Assembly: GCA_020631735.1 (NCBI GenBank)
Contig: CM036162.1
Coordinates: 91,374,401 to 91,438,400 of the forward strand
Source: Saccharum officinarum
Lineage: Eukaryota; Streptophyta; Magnoliopsida; Poales; Poaceae
DNA: 64,000 nt
Direction of reading: 5' to 3'
This document shows positions 1 to 13,623 of this stretch, piece by piece. Every line of letters starts with the position of its first letter. Position 1 is the stretch's first letter. Position numbers and translations under genes: made by a program. The notes under the pieces are model-generated. The model was not told where the DNA came from, ran no database searches, and was given only the letters and a program-made list of their open reading frames with translations.

Positions 1-2154
1 GGCTTCCGCCTCAGGTGGAGAGTCGAGTGACGGCCCATCGACCCCTCCATCTGCCCTGATGTTGATGGACGGTTGATGAAGATCTTTTACAAAAACATCC
101 GACGGAATTGTAGTTTGAATGGAAGCGATTTTTGCGAGTTCATCGGCAGCCTCATTATACCTGCGTGTGATGTGGTTGAGCTCGAAGCCGTGAAACTTGT
201 CTTCAAGGCGTCGTACCTCCTCACAGTAGGCCTCCATCTTGGGATCACGACAGCTCGAGCTCTTCATGACCTGGTCGATTACGAGTTGGGAGTCACCTCA
301 AACATCGAGGTGTCGGACCCCTAGTTCGACGGTGATTCGCAAGCCCGTGACGAGCGCCTCGTATTCGGTGATGTTGTTGGAGGCAGGAAAATAAAGCCGG
401 ATGATATAGCGTATGTGGACTCCGAGGGGTGAGATGAAGAGCAAACCCGCGCCTGCTCCTGTTTTCATTAGCGACCCGTGGAAATACATGGTCCAAAGCT
501 AGGCCTAGAGCTGAACTAGAGGAAGTTGAGTGTCGGTCCACTCCGCAAGGAAATCTGCTAGTACCTAGGATTTGATGACTTTGCGCGGCGCATAAGAGAG
601 GGTCTCACCCATGAGCTCGACCACCCACATGGCTATCCTACCCGAGGCTTCCCAGTTCTAGGATATCTCTCCCAGAGGGAAAGAAGAGACCACAGTCACC
701 GGGTGGCCCTCGAAATAGTGACAGAGTTTGCGCCGCGTTAAGACGATGGCATACAATAGCTTCTGGATATGCGGGTAGCGAACCTTGGTTTCCGAGAGCA
801 CCTCGCTGATGAAGTAGACCGGTCTCTGGACGAGCAGGGTATGTCCTTCCTCTGCCCTCTCGACAACCAAGACCGCACTGACTACTTGTGTCGTTGCGGT
901 GACATAAAGTAGGAGGGGTTTCCCTAGGGTCGGAGGGACGAGGATCGGCGAGTTGGAGAGCATAGCTTTGAGCCTTGCAAGGGCTTCCTCAGCCTCGAGG
1001 GTCCACGAGAAGTGTTCTGATTTCTTTAGGAGATGATACAGTGGGAGCGCTTTTTCACCGAGGCGTGAAATGAAGCGACTGAGGGCCGCAAGGCAGCCCG
1101 TGACCCTTTGCACGCCCTTTAGATCTCGGATGGGGCCCATTTTGGTTATTGCGGCAATTTTTTCTGGGTTGTCCTCGATGCCACGTTCGAAAACGATGAA
1201 CCCTAGGAGCATGCCTCGAGGAACGCCGAAAACGTATTTCTCGGGGTTGAGCTTAATGTTCTTTGCCCGGAGGCATTTGAACGAAACGTCGAGGTCGTTT
1301 ATCAGATCACTGGCCTTTTTGGTTTTGATAACGATATCATCGACGTAAGCCTCGACGGTTGGTCCAATGTGTCGATGTTTGCGCAGAGAAAGTCGACGAG
1401 CACTGTTTCCTATTTGGGATCGAGGGTGGCGCTGATGCTCAACGCCTTCCTCTTTGGGTCGGTGGGGTCGAGGGGCACGAGCTTGATGTCTTCCGCGGGC
1501 TCAAAACTGCCGGTGTGGCACTTGGGGTCGGGGATCTCATTGGCCAAACCGTCGAGGTCTGCCACCAAGGTCGCCGACTCCAAGAGGGCTTCTCCATGAT
1601 CGACGCACTCGACGTCGCACTCGTAAGCGTGCTCGTAGGAGGGACCGATAGTTATGACACCATTGGGGCTTGGCATCTTGAGCTTGAGGTAGGTGTAGTT
1701 GGTGTCTGCCATGAACCGTGCGTAGCATGGTCGCCCAAGGATGGCATGATATGTTCCACGGAATCTGACCACCTCGAAAGTGAGAGTTTCCTTTCTAAAG
1801 TTGGTGGGAGTGCCAAAACAGATAGGCAGGTTGACACGGCCTACGGGTTCTGCTCGCTTTCCTAGCACGACTCCATGGAAGCCCCCAACGCTGGGTTGGA
1901 GGCACGTTCTCGCAATCCCCAGGAGATCGAGGGTCTAGGCATAGATGATATTGAGGCTCCTGCCGCCATCCATGAGCACCTTGGTGAGGCGTGTGTTAGC
2001 GATAATGGGATCGACAACAAGCGGGTAGACCCTAGGATTGGGGACGTAGTCTGGGTGGTCATCACGGTCGAAAGTGATGGCCACCTCGAACCAGTCAAGG
2101 AAGAGGGGGGGTTGTCGGCTGCATCGAGAAGACCTCTCGACGTTCCCGCTTGCG
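1..2154 (-). pseudogene. Tat-like Ty3/gypsy pol remnant (protease, partial RT, two RNase H domains)
   Basis: Decayed polyprotein of the outer gypsy element, read right to left. A retroviral-type protease is seen at about 1869-2085 (motif VLMDGGRSLNII), followed by a clean stretch at 1410-1868 covering the protease-RT linker. RT resumes only at the catalytic YVDD (about 1335-1350), so its fingers and most of its palm are gone. RT thumb and the first RNase H follow at 658-1212. A second RNase H with TEYEAL and GDSQLV motifs lies at about 100-490. A duplicated RNase H is known for the Tat branch of gypsy elements. Integrase is off the left edge. In-frame stops at 298-300 and 658-660, frame changes, and the RT deletion make it non-functional. 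Family placement is by motif recognition only. Confidence 0.85.
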
Positions 2155-4504
2155 CTAGCACGTTGAGGGTCCTCCGTATATCATGAAGCAGTCGTGGATT
2201 TTGGGGAACCCCTCGTCCTTGTCGTCTCCCTTGGGATCGTCCTTCTTGTCATCTTTCTTGATGCCTATACTTTCAAAATATCTCCAGAGCATGTGGCAGT
2301 CCTCGAGGTTGTGGTTCGTGGGCCCTTTGTGGTAGGGACACGGCTCTTTGAGCATTTTGTCAAAAATGCCCCCGCTAGGGGGGCCCTCGAGATTTTTTTT
2401 GCGATTAGCAGCAGCAACAAGGTCATCGGTTGGGGCCTTGAGCTTGCCCTGCTGGTTCTTCTTCTTCTTCCTGTTGTTCCTCTTTGAGCTCCGGCTAGAA
2501 CCCATGGGATCCTCCTCCTTGTGCTTCCCCTTGTCCTGATCACCACCAAAGATGGCACCAACCGCCTCCTCGCTGGCGGCGAAGTTGGTGTTGATATCCA
2601 TCAAACCGTTGGCAGTGATGGGAATGTTGTGGCCTAATTCTCGAACCAACTCTTTGCAGGTGGTACCAGAGAGGAAGGTCATGATGACGTCGGAGTCGGT
2701 GATGTTGGGGAGCTCGGTGCGTTGCTTGGAGAAACGCTGGATGTAATCCCGAAGGGATTCACCCGGCTTCTGCTTGCAGCTTCGGAGATCCCACGAGTTG
2801 CCGGGGCGCATGTAGGTTTCCTTGAAGTTATCCTCGAACACTCTCACGAGGTCGTCCTAGTAGTGGATTTGTTAAGGTGGGAGGTCCTCGAGCCAGGCTC
2901 GAGCAGTGTCCGACAGGAACAGGGGGAGTTGTCGAATGATGACCCGGTCATCGGTGGCCCCACCTAACTGACAAGCCAAGCGGAAATCAGTGAGCCAAAG
3001 TTTGGGTTTGGTCTCGCCGGTAAGAGTCGTGGAGGGCGGAACCGAGCCAGGAGTACCGTTTTGCGAATGGCTTTGCTAAAGACCCGAGGACCCAGTGGCT
3101 CAGGTGAAGGGCTTCGATCTTATGAGTTGTCGTAGCGCCCGTCTCTGTGCTCGTGGTAGCCTCGAGCTGCACCGTCACCGTGTTTGCGCCTCCGGCGCTC
3201 GACGATGTTGTCACGGGCATCTCGAGGTTCACGGTTGTCGACGATGCGCTCACGGACAAAGGCCGCCTTATTCTGTTGGGCGTGCTTGGGATGAACCAAG
3301 GCTTCTCTCTCTCCTGTCGGGAGGGCTCCGCAGGCTGCTCTGAGGCAAGCCCGCGTCGCCTCGAGGTGGAACTCTCGGCCTGCTGCATGGCAGCGGTCTC
3401 GAGGAGTCATTGGATTTCATCACAGGCCCGACAGGCCTCGAGGTTCGATGGTTCGGGCATGTTACGAAGGAGCATGGCGGCTACGACCATGTTCTGGCTG
3501 GCTCAACCAAAAACCGGGGGCTCGACCGCCCGATCCTCAACGATGCGACGATTGACGTCGCGAGCTCTCTCTTGAGCTCCTCCGCCATGTGCGCGCGCCG
3601 TGCGTTCTTGCTCGAGGGTTCGCTGAAGTAGACGTAGGTTTTCCCATTCCTCGTCGAGCCTATCCTGCAACTCGCGGATTTGCTCGAGCTGCATTCCTTG
3701 ATCCGCAAGGAATTGAGCCTCATCTCGCTCGGTAGGGAGCTCAACCTAGGGTGGTGTGTTCCTTCCTTCAACGGCTGCCTCATCCTCCGAATCCAACGTG
3801 CTAGCTCCATCGTAGGTGTCATCGATAGAGTCAGAGTCTGGAGCACCGAAATAGTAGTACGATGGTGCATGTGAGGTCGTCTGTCTCTGGGGTCGTAATG
3901 TCGAGAAGCAGTCGCACGAGGCTCCGTATCCGGGGTCTCCGTGGAGTCCAGGTACTTGGAAGCTGGTGTGGATGCGACAAGGTCAAGAGTGGAACGTAGA
4001 TGGTGCCCGGGGAGTTCCTCATAAGCACTCATGCTGGTGCTTACTGCTTACAGAAGAAGCATATGCCCGTGCAACCGAGTCTAGTCCAAATGGGAATGCT
4101 GACAAAGACGTCGTTCCCGGTGTCGGTGTAGTCGAACTGGGCGGTGGTGGTGTCACGCCGGGCGGTAGAGCGACGGGACTCCCTGTCGGCATCTTACCCT
4201 TAGCCAAGCTCATCCTACATAGATCCTCAGCGAGGAAATCCGTGTCGGCGTCTGGCTGAGAGGCGCCGGATCGGGGAATACCATCACCCTCTGCAAGGTG
4301 ATGATGGTGGTTGCGCCGGGCTCGCCGTTGCCTGGCGGCGCGTGCCTGACGAGAGCAACGATACCGGCACAGGGCTCCCCCAGGTTGGGAGAGTTCGTAG
4401 TCCACGTCGGTCGGGTGCCTGGGCGGGAGGAGAACCATGTCGTAGCCGTGGTCAAGCGACATGAACTTCAAACTCCCAAACCAGATCACCGTGGCCAACG
4501 GGAG
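2155..4504 (-). pseudogene. Tat-like Ty3/gypsy gag remnant
   Basis: Gag of the same outer gypsy element. The best part is the 230-codon frame 2155-2847, which has the retrotransposon gag core (LRDYIQRFSKQRTELPNI), a lysine-rich stretch, and a zinc-knuckle-like CPYHKG...NHNLEDC near the C-terminus. Upstream, 2848-4504 holds the degraded gag N-terminal half, with Arg/Glu-rich coiled-coil-like segments at 3503-3694 and Pro/Ser-rich segments at 4019-4498, spread over different frames. The left flank of the Tekay-like insertion (CGGAC, 4505-4509) ends it. The continuation of this element is at 25409. Confidence 0.8.
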
Positions 4505-4509
4505 CGGAC

Positions 4510-7500
4510 TGTAACAGAACCGACCAAATTATAAGAGCACAAGTACAAAAACAAGCGCCGAAGCGCTCAAATTTTCGAACTTGAGCCCATATAATCCCGG
4601 TAGTCAATCGAAACCACGAAAGATTTCCAACCAACTCGCTTACAACCAGGATCGCATCATTCAACATACAACATCATACGTTACATTTCACAAGTAGTTC
4701 CGAAATAAGTTTACACACACGGAGTCGCAATTATTACAAACCAAGTTTATAAAGTAGCGGAAGCATAACACACACCAGTTGTTTAACTACTGCCAGTCTT
4801 GATGATCAACAACCCGCAAAAGCATTAGGAAAGTACGTAAAAGATGATCACGCCCTAGTGATCTAGTCTTCGTCACCCGCAGGGTGGAGACAATTTTTGC
4901 AGAAGCCTTGGTAGAGCATATCATCTGCAACAGGAGGGAATAAACCCTAAGTACTGGAATGTACTCAGCTAGACTTATCCGTCAAAAACCAGAAAAAAGA
5001 TGACGCCAAGGATTATGCAAGGCTTACACAAGAGGCTAGCTGACATCACATTTTGCATAAAGACATAAGTCATTGATACTCTTATAACCTGTACTAGCAG
5101 TGATTTTTAGCATTTACCTGTCATCTATCTTAGCACCTGTACTAAACATGCACTTGATTATAATCAAACAATTATCATTATTATATCCAGAGCAGGTATG
5201 AATTGTGGCAACATTGTATCATTCCCTTAACCACCAGTTCATTTAATGAGATCTACATTGCCGCTGCTCAAGTCAAGTGCTCACTAACCGGGAGCGACGG
5301 CGATTCGAATCGAATTCCTATCCAGCTAGAGGGGTATTTCTAACACTCACCGCGCAGGCCCCTGCCAGGGTCGCACAAGCCACCTTTTCATATGATTTAG
5401 GAATCGCGGGTCCGAATGATGTCGCGACCCTAAGGGCGACACTCTGCCCGGTGATAGGGACTCTAACCCCCCCCCTTGGTCTCACGCCAATGTCTCCAAG
5501 CACATCCTTTCTCTCCTCCAAGAAGCAACCTACCATTCGATTCCCGGCCTGAATCACATTACTCGGCTTCGCGGTCGGAACGGCTTATCCGGCCAACTAA
5601 GTGTTAGACTGCGTTCAACATGACTCAAGGACGTACAGCGAATCGGTCCTTAAACGACTCAGACGGGCATAGCTCCACACCCAAGACGTGAAGTGTCTTG
5701 CGGCTGTACTATCGAACTCCCGCCCGGTCTCAATTTCATTTTAAAGCATGGTTCCATCCATGATAGCCATAAAGCCACTCGTGACTCCTTCCTACATCTC
5801 GCGGATGACTGAAAATCACCCGACTTCTACCGTACTAAGCAGGGCTAAGCATTGACACGTACCTAAACCTAATATAGGATTAAGTACGATATCTGGACAA
5901 GGACAGGTGTAATGCAACAATTGTTTTCATACAACTCCTACCACTTAATGCATTAAACAATTAAAAGTACTCAAGATTAATTTATAAAATAGTAGGTTCA
6001 GCATGCACCGGGGCTTGCCTTTCAGAAAGGTCGAGGACCGGTGGTCAGGACACTCAGGCAGGTCGTCTGTGGAAACTTCTTCGCCGGTTGGTTCCTCTGG
6101 CTGCTCCGGCTGGTCCTGGATCTCCTCCGGTATCACTTGCTCGAATTCAAGGAGCGTTACCCCCTCCGGAACACCTATTGCATGAGTGCATAATAAATAT
6201 CATGGGTGCATAATGGGTGCAACATGCTCGGAATAAAATGCATTTCAGAAATAAAAATATTCTAATCAAGTCACTTTATCAGTATGTGCAAATCTCTTCT
6301 CCGGTAGAGAAGTACTCACCTAAGCTACTCAACCTAAGATACAGCTGTTCTTCTTCGGTTAAGGCCCTAACACCTAACAACACAAGAGTAATATTACTTA
6401 GGTTACCACAGTAAGATATTCTGGACAACAGCTCAAAGATTCTAACACAACTGAAGATTCCTAACTCCAAAAGTTATGGTCTAAGACAATCTGAAAAGCT
6501 TAAGAAATGCACCATAAATCATTTTCAGACCTCAACCTTAAATTCCTAAGTTTTCCATGTCGAATTTCCCAAGTTCCAGAATCTGTCCTTTCTAAACAGA
6601 GAGTAGCCATTTCTGGACTGGCACTTTAAACAGCAATTACTCCCAAACTATTTGGCCAAATACTCCCAAATTTTGACACAAGTTAGTTTATCAAGTTTAC
6701 TACAACTTTGGTACTTACAAGTTTTCCAGAAAACACTTTTATTAAGGGTCAAACCCAAATATACTACCAGCTGTCCAGAGAACCTAGAATTACAAGGATT
6801 AAATATTTATTCATGTAGCAAACTTTCTCTAAGACCAAACCAATGTTACCAAAAGTTCACACTGGTCACAAAAACACCAGAAAGTAAGGTGTGCCCACCT
6901 AGAATATTTATTTATACTCATTTCTTAATTTACTTAATTAATCAGAGGAATAGTAAACATATAAGAAAACTACACCATTAAATCTACAAAAATTACAGTA
7001 GACACTACACGTCCTAAGTAGACTATCATAAAAATTTCATACCATTTTAGTAAGTATAACAACCTACACAAAAATGGTAAGTCAGAATGGCTTAAAATGG
7101 CATAATTAGGAAACCTTAGTGAAAAGTGTCAAGAAACAGATTTCATATTTTTCCTAGCATCTATAAGGTACCAAGATACTACCTACCAAGTTTCATGGCC
7201 ATAGGATTCATATATAATTTACAAAAATTCACACAAATATCTACCAATGATAAAAGGAAAATCTATAACTCAAAAACGACACATGCAATGACTCTCAAAT
7301 TTTAACCAGAGCTTCTACTACACAAGACTAGCTTACCCACAAAATTTCATAATTTTTGGATCACAGAAACTCAAGATATGATTTAAACAATTTTGCATGC
7401 ATTCAAAAACACTTTTCAAGTTCCTATTTAATCCATCCAAAAATTTCTACATAACATGCTCAAGACATATTTTTATTAAATACTATACCTAACTGTGAGT

Positions 7501-9221
7501 CTAACAAAATTGGAAGTACTCAATTTGGAGCTACCAATTAGGAGTTACAAAAATCACAAATCAGCATTCAAAACTGAAAATTTGAACTATCCTTAAGAAC
7601 AACAGCCACTGACATGTGGGACCCGGCTGTCAGCCGACCCCACTGGTCAGCGACAGCAAAGCAGAGGAGGCGGCTGCGACACGCGGAAGACGGCGTAGCT
7701 CGCCGACGGTGACCTCACCGGCGACGAGAACGGCACCATCGTGACCGCCTAGACCTACTGCGTCGATTGGTACCCTAACCGCAAACCCTACCGAACCCTA
7801 GGTATGTCGGCCATGGCGCGACGGTGCGCGGCCGTGTTCCGGCTCGGCCGGACTGGCTTCACCGGCAACCTCAACGCGAGGGCTACTACGCGTGCTAGGG
7901 AAGACGGAACGAAGGCGAGGGAAGAAGGAGTGGTGCGGTGATGCTCTGGCCACGGTGAGCGCCATCTCCGGCGAGGGTGCGACGGCGCGGGAACGCCGAC
8001 AGCGGCCTCACCTGAGGTCGATTGACCGCGCGGAGATGATGACGAGCAAGAGGGGATCTCGGCGGAGCTTCGGTGAAGGTGTAGTGCGCGTTTTCGCGGT
8101 GGTGAGTGCGCGGGAGCTTGCCGAAGCTCACGGCGGTAATGGCGGAGCGGCTGCTTGCTTGGCGCAGCGCGCGGTGGAGGAGAAGAAAGGCGAACTGGAG
8201 CGGGTGAGGGTGTCGGCAGGCGCGGGGTGGCTTCAAGACGCGGCTGCGACGCCAGAATGCGCACGGCGCGTGGCCAGCGCGGTCAGCCGGCCGTCGACGC
8301 GCGGCGTACACGCGGCCACCGAGTTCTGAATCGCCCGAGCACTGTAGCGTCTGAACTTTTCGTTTCAGTATCCATCGAGCCGACTGACAGCGAAACTTGT
8401 TGACAATGGATCTCCCAATCCGCGGCGATCCATGGTAAGTTGTAGTTAACAAAGTTGGAGATCTACATGTGGTCTACAACTTTCACAATTGGAGCTCGAG
8501 CTGGTTCGGCTTGGTTGGCAGACTACAGAGCTCTCAACTAGGGTATATGAAACTGAAACTCAGTTTTCATACTTAGAAATTTTCTAAGTGTTGAATCCAA
8601 CTTCAAATCTGACTTGTGGGTCCTTTTTGAGCATGTTGTGCACTTTTTCATGACTTGACTTCTAAACAAAGTTTGTTCCTTATTAAATTTTCTACAACTT
8701 TGTTTTAGGTTGCTCAGGCATGCAAACATCCTAAGCTACACTTTTTAAACAGTCAAACACAGAAGCTCTAGGGTCCAAATTGGTCAACCATGACTTGGAA
8801 ACCTAATTAGGCAAAATGATCAACATGAACAATGTTCCAAATGACATTTTAGGTGTGACTAAGTTACTTACAAGCATTTTTAGCCAAACCATGCATTGGT
8901 CACACAAGAGTCAAGCAGGATATATACTGAAACAATGAAAAACATAAGAAATGTTGCAAATGTTTCATAGTCATGTTTCACATGTTTCATGATCTTGTTG
9001 TATAGTATTAACTAATCTTGTTTCACTAAGTGAGTGGCACATGTTGCACTTAAGTGTTGCACACTTTACATTTCATAAAAGAACAACACTCATGAAATAT
9101 ACAACATGTTGCAATGTTTCGAAATCATGTTTCATGTGATATAAGTTCACGAATGGATGCATGATGCTCGTGTTCATGAAATGCAGTGCAAATGTGGAAG
9201 CTAAACACCAGGGGTGTTACA
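4510..9221 (-). repeat. 3' LTR of the Tekay-like element (4712 bp)
   Basis: Starts TGTAACAGAACCG and ends GGGTGTTACA on the plus strand, and pairs with 20771-25403. It is AT-rich except for a GC-rich block at about 7600-8340. That block has open frames on both strands which recur in the other LTR at 23968-24509. I take them to be compositional rather than genes. A 63-codon minus-strand frame at 5945-6136 is also kept in both LTRs, with no recognised function. No other gene was seen in this stretch. Confidence 0.95.
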
Positions 9222-12200
9222 GCCCTCCCCACTTATAAAAATCTCGTCCTGAGATTTGAAAAGTGTACCATTTTTCATAGAATTCCTTATAACCATCCCG
9301 CAAATAGTCCTCCCGTTCCCATGTAGCGTCACTTTCACTACCCTGATTACTCCACATTACTTTATACCACTTAACCACTTTGCTTCTAGTTACTCGTTCC
9401 TGGGTATCGATCACCCGGACTGGCTTTTCTTCGTAAGTTAAATCAGACTCAAGCCTGATATCTCCTAAAGGGACTCTTTCCTCAGGAACTTGAAGACACT
9501 TTTTGAGCTGAGATACATGGAAGACGTTGAATATGGCACTCATTTCAGGAGGTAACTGGATTTTGTACGCAACAGCTCCACTCTTGCCTATGATCTGGAA
9601 AGGACCCACGTATCTTGGCGTAAGTTTCCGCTTAACACCAAAGCGTTGGACACTCTTCATTGGAGAAACTTTCAGATAAACGAAGTCTCCAACTTCAAAC
9701 TCGAGCGGTTTTCTACGACGATCAGCATAACTTTTCTATCTAGCTTGGGCTGCAGCCATATGTTTTTGGATGGTACGGACTTGTTTTTCAGCTTCCTCAA
9801 CAAAAGCAATACCATAAAATCTCCTCTCACCAGCTTCTATCCAATTTAGTGGGGTTCTACACTTACGATCGTACAAAGCTTCGAATGGGGCCATCTTAAT
9901 ACTCTCTTGGTAACTATTATTGTACGAGAATTCGGCTAGAGGTAACCATTTTTCCCAAGAACCCTTGGATGAAATGACACATGCCCGCAACAGATCTTTC
10001 AAGATTTGGTTAACCCGTTCCGTCTGACCTGACGTCTGGGGGTGATAAGCAGAGCTTCTTACTAACTTGGTTCCCAGAAGGTGATGCAAGTGCTCCCAAA
10101 AGCGAGCAGTGAACTGGGGACTACGGTCAGATATGATAGTACGAGGTATCCCATGGAGCCGGACTATTTGATTGAAATACAACTCAGCATAGTCAGTAGG
10201 ACGATAGTCCACTCTAACAGGAATGAAGTGAGCTGACTTGGTTAGGCGATCCATAATTACCTAGATGGAGTTATGATTTTTGACAGTAGGAGGAAGTCCG
10301 ATAATGAAATCCATGCTTATCTCTTCCCATTTCCAACCTGGGATAGAAAGTGGTTGAAGTAACCCAGCTTTCATATGCACAGCCTTAACTCTACAGCAGG
10401 TGTCACACCTAGCCACATATGCAGCTATCTCTTTCCGCATCTTGGTCCACCAATAGTATGGCTTCAGATCATAATACATCTTATTGCTACCAGGATGGAT
10501 GGACAACTTAGAGGAGTGGGCTTCAGACATAATATCATTTCGAAGCTCTCGGTCCTTAGGCACAACTAACCGATCCTTGAACCATAGTACACCCTCTTCA
10601 TCTACCCGGAACTGTGTATTTTCTTGCTCTTTCAGCTTACGCTTGATGTGGAATATACCAGTGTCAGTCTTTTGGAGCTCAATAATTCTACTTTTGAGAG
10701 TACAGCTAACAGTGATATTGTACAAGACTGCTAGATGTAGAAGGCGAGATCGATGGAAATTAGTTTCAACTAGGGAATGGCAATGAGACTTACGGCTTAA
10801 AGCATCCACAACCACATTTGCCTTGCCAGGATGATAGTGCACTTGAAGGTTATAATCCTTAATCAACTCGAGCCATCTTCTTTGACGCATATTTAACTCG
10901 GGTTGGGTGAAGATGTATTTGAGGCTTTTGTGGTCTGTGTAGATATTGCAAACATTGCCCAGCAGATAATGCCGCCATACTTTCAAAGCATGAAAAATTG
11001 CGGCCAGTTCTAAGTCATGCGTTGGATAATTCACCTCACGTTTCCAAAGTTGCCGAGAGGTATATGCGATTACTCGGCCTTCCTTCATCAGAACACCTCC
11101 CAAGCCTATGCCTGAGGCATCACAATAAATATCAAATGGTTTCTCGATATCCGGTTGTGCCAAAACCAGAGCTGAGGTTAGGAGGGTTCGCAGTTGGTGA
11201 AAAGCCGCATCACACTCAGGAGTCCAGACAAACCTGGTGTCTTTTTGTAGCAACTGAGTCATTGGCTTGGCTATTTTGGAGAAATCCGGGATGAAGCGAC
11301 GATAATAGCCAGCCAAACCAAGGAAACTCCGGACCTCGTGAACCGAGATAGGAGCCTTCCAGTTCAGTACTTCGTGTACCTTGGCGGGGTCCACCATAAT
11401 TCCTCCATCGGACAACACATGCCCAAGGAAAGGTACTTCTCGAAGCCAGAATTCGCACTTACTGAATTTTGCATATAGTTGATGTTCTTGCAGTCTTGTG
11501 AGGACTATACACAGATGTTCAGCGTGATCTTCCTCATTTACAGAATATATCAGGATGTCATCAATAAATACCACCACAAACTTGTCCAATTCAGGCATAA
11601 ACACCGAATTCATCAAGTACATGAAGTGTGCGGGGGCATTTGTTAAGCCGAAAGACATAACAAGATACTCATAAAGACCGTATCTGGTAGAAAAGGCTGT
11701 CTTTGGAACATCTTTCGGGCGGATTTTAATTTGATGGTAGCCAGATCTTAGATCGATCTTGGAGAAAACTTTAGCTTTAGCCAACTGATCGAACAAGATG
11801 TCGATGCGGGGTAGAGGATACTTATTTTTGACAGTGACTGCATTGAGAGGTCTATAATCTACGCACATTCGCAATGACTGATCCTTCTTCTTTACAAAGA
11901 TAGCAGGACATCCCCACGGTGACGAACTCGGACGAATCAACCCCTTCTTCAAAAGTTCATTCAATTGCACCTTAAGTTCAGCTAGTTCATTCGGAGGCAT
12001 CCTATAGGGTCTCCTAGAGATGGGCGCCGTGTCAGGCAACAACTCAATTTTAAATTCCACATCCCGATCCGGAGGGAGCCCCGGCAAATCATCGGGAAAA
12101 ACGTCCGGAAACTCATTTACTATGGGAATTTCAGCCAACGCCTTTGCTTGCACAGCATGAACTTCCCCAGACAATTCAACTTTTCTAGGAAGTTGTACCA

Positions 12201-13623
12201 GAAAACCCTTTTGATCTATAGGATCTCTGAGCATAACTACCCGAGTGGATGTATCAATGAGTACCCCATTCTGACTCATCCAATTCATGCCCAGAATAAC
12301 ATCTATGCCTAATCCCGGCAAAACCACTAAGGCAAGCGAGTACTTTTGCCCTTCTATCTCAAGCTCAAGATTCCCCACTACTTTATTTGTGGAAATGTTC
12401 CCACTTGCTGCGCTAATACAATAACCCCCACCTTCAACAGTATGCAATTTATGTGCAAACTCTGATGCAAACTTAGGACTGATAAAGGAATGCGAAGCAC
12501 CTGAATCAAAAAGTACCACTGCAGGATGTTGGTCAACTAGGAACTTACCAGCAGTGACAACCACACCAGATGGGATTTCCTCAATACTGTTATAATGGGC
12601 GTGCCCTTGACGGCCACCTTGGTTGACATTCTTCTTAGGGTAAGGGCAGTTCCTGGACCAATGGCCTGGCTTGTTGCAGTTCTAGCAAGGCATGTTGCTA
12701 GGAGGGACACTGGAGCTGCCTTGGCTCGAATTACACTTTGGCAGAGCCACTGTATATGCCTTGCGAAACCCAGTCTTCACTGGCGCCTTCTTTTGCGGGG
12801 GATGGAACTTAGCACTTGTGGCAGGAGGGCGAGGAGGAGCCCTCGGGACAGCTGGAGCTCGAGACTGTGAAGCACCTGCCTCAAGTGCCCTCTTGCGGCT
12901 CTTAGAAGCAGCATAGATAGAATTATTGTTCTCTTGAGTCAGAACATCACTGATAAATTCATTGAAAGTAGTGCACTTGCTAGTGCCCATAGTCTTCATC
13001 ATCTTTGGGCCGAGGCCTCTTTTAAAGCTAGCAATTTTCTTAGAATCGGTATCCACAAACTCTGTGGCATACCTTGCCAGGTTGTTGAAAGATTGTAGAT
13101 ATTCAGTCAAGCTTTTATTGCCCTGCGACAGCCTCATAAATTCTGTGTGTTTGATAGCCATAAGACCTGGAGGAATATAGTTCCCACGGAATGCGGCCTT
13201 GAACTGGTCCCAAGCAATCGGGACATTTGCAGGCAGTGTGGAACGATAGTGGCTCCACCAAATACCCGCTGGACCATGCAATTGGTGAGAAGCATATTCA
13301 GTCTTTAACTCATCAGTCAAGCAGAGCAGACGAAACTTTTGTTCAATAGTGTTCAACCACTCATCAGCTTGCAGTGGTTCCTCCGCCTCCTTAAAGAGCG
13401 GGGGCTTAGTATCAAGAAAGTCCTTGAAATCACTGTACTGATTGGGTTCTGGGCCCTGGCGGTCATGACGAGCCTCCCGGTTGGCAAGCTGGCGCATAGC
13501 ATCTGCCAGCATGCGCTGCCCTTCGACCACTGTCTGCATCAGATCAGCCGGGGTAGGTGGTGGCGGAGGGGGTGGCTGTTCCTCATCCTCATTGCCATGA
13601 CCTCAACGGAGATTGTACGACAT
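9217..13623 (-). pseudogene. Tekay-like gag-pol polyprotein with chromodomain (four in-frame stops)
   Basis: A single minus-strand frame runs from an ATG at 13621-13623 to the terminal TAA at 9217-9219. Order: gag core (about 12900-13540), CCHC zinc knuckle (about 12650-12690), protease DSGASHSF (about 12480-12510), RT with catalytic FIDD at 11557-11568, RNase H ([18 protein letters not shown]), integrase zinc domain and core (about 9740-10480), GPF-like module (RYVGPFQI), and chromodomain at 9268-9438. Breaks are single stops at 13603-13605 (TGA), 12682-12684 (TAG, inside the zinc knuckle), 10261-10263 (TAG, integrase) and 9736-9738 (TAG). No frameshift was seen. The last codons overlap the PPT, and the stop lies inside the LTR. 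One continuous gag-pol frame is the norm for this branch. Confidence 0.92.
9222..9234 (-). other. Polypurine tract of the Tekay-like element
   Basis: Minus-strand AAGTGGGGAGGGC lies directly against the 3' LTR. This is where plus-strand DNA synthesis would be primed. It also encodes the last residues of the pol frame. Confidence 0.8.

Noticed and set aside
5945..6136. 63-codon frame kept in both Tekay-like LTRs as a possible peptide gene.
   Set aside because: Two nearly identical LTRs conserve any frame by default, and the sister solo LTR does not clearly keep it.
7788..8452. Overlapping open frames on both strands in the Tekay-like LTR (also 23968-24632).
   Set aside because: They lie in a GC-rich block inside both LTRs, code on both strands at once, are rich in Arg/Ala/Pro and show no domain. 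Composition explains them.
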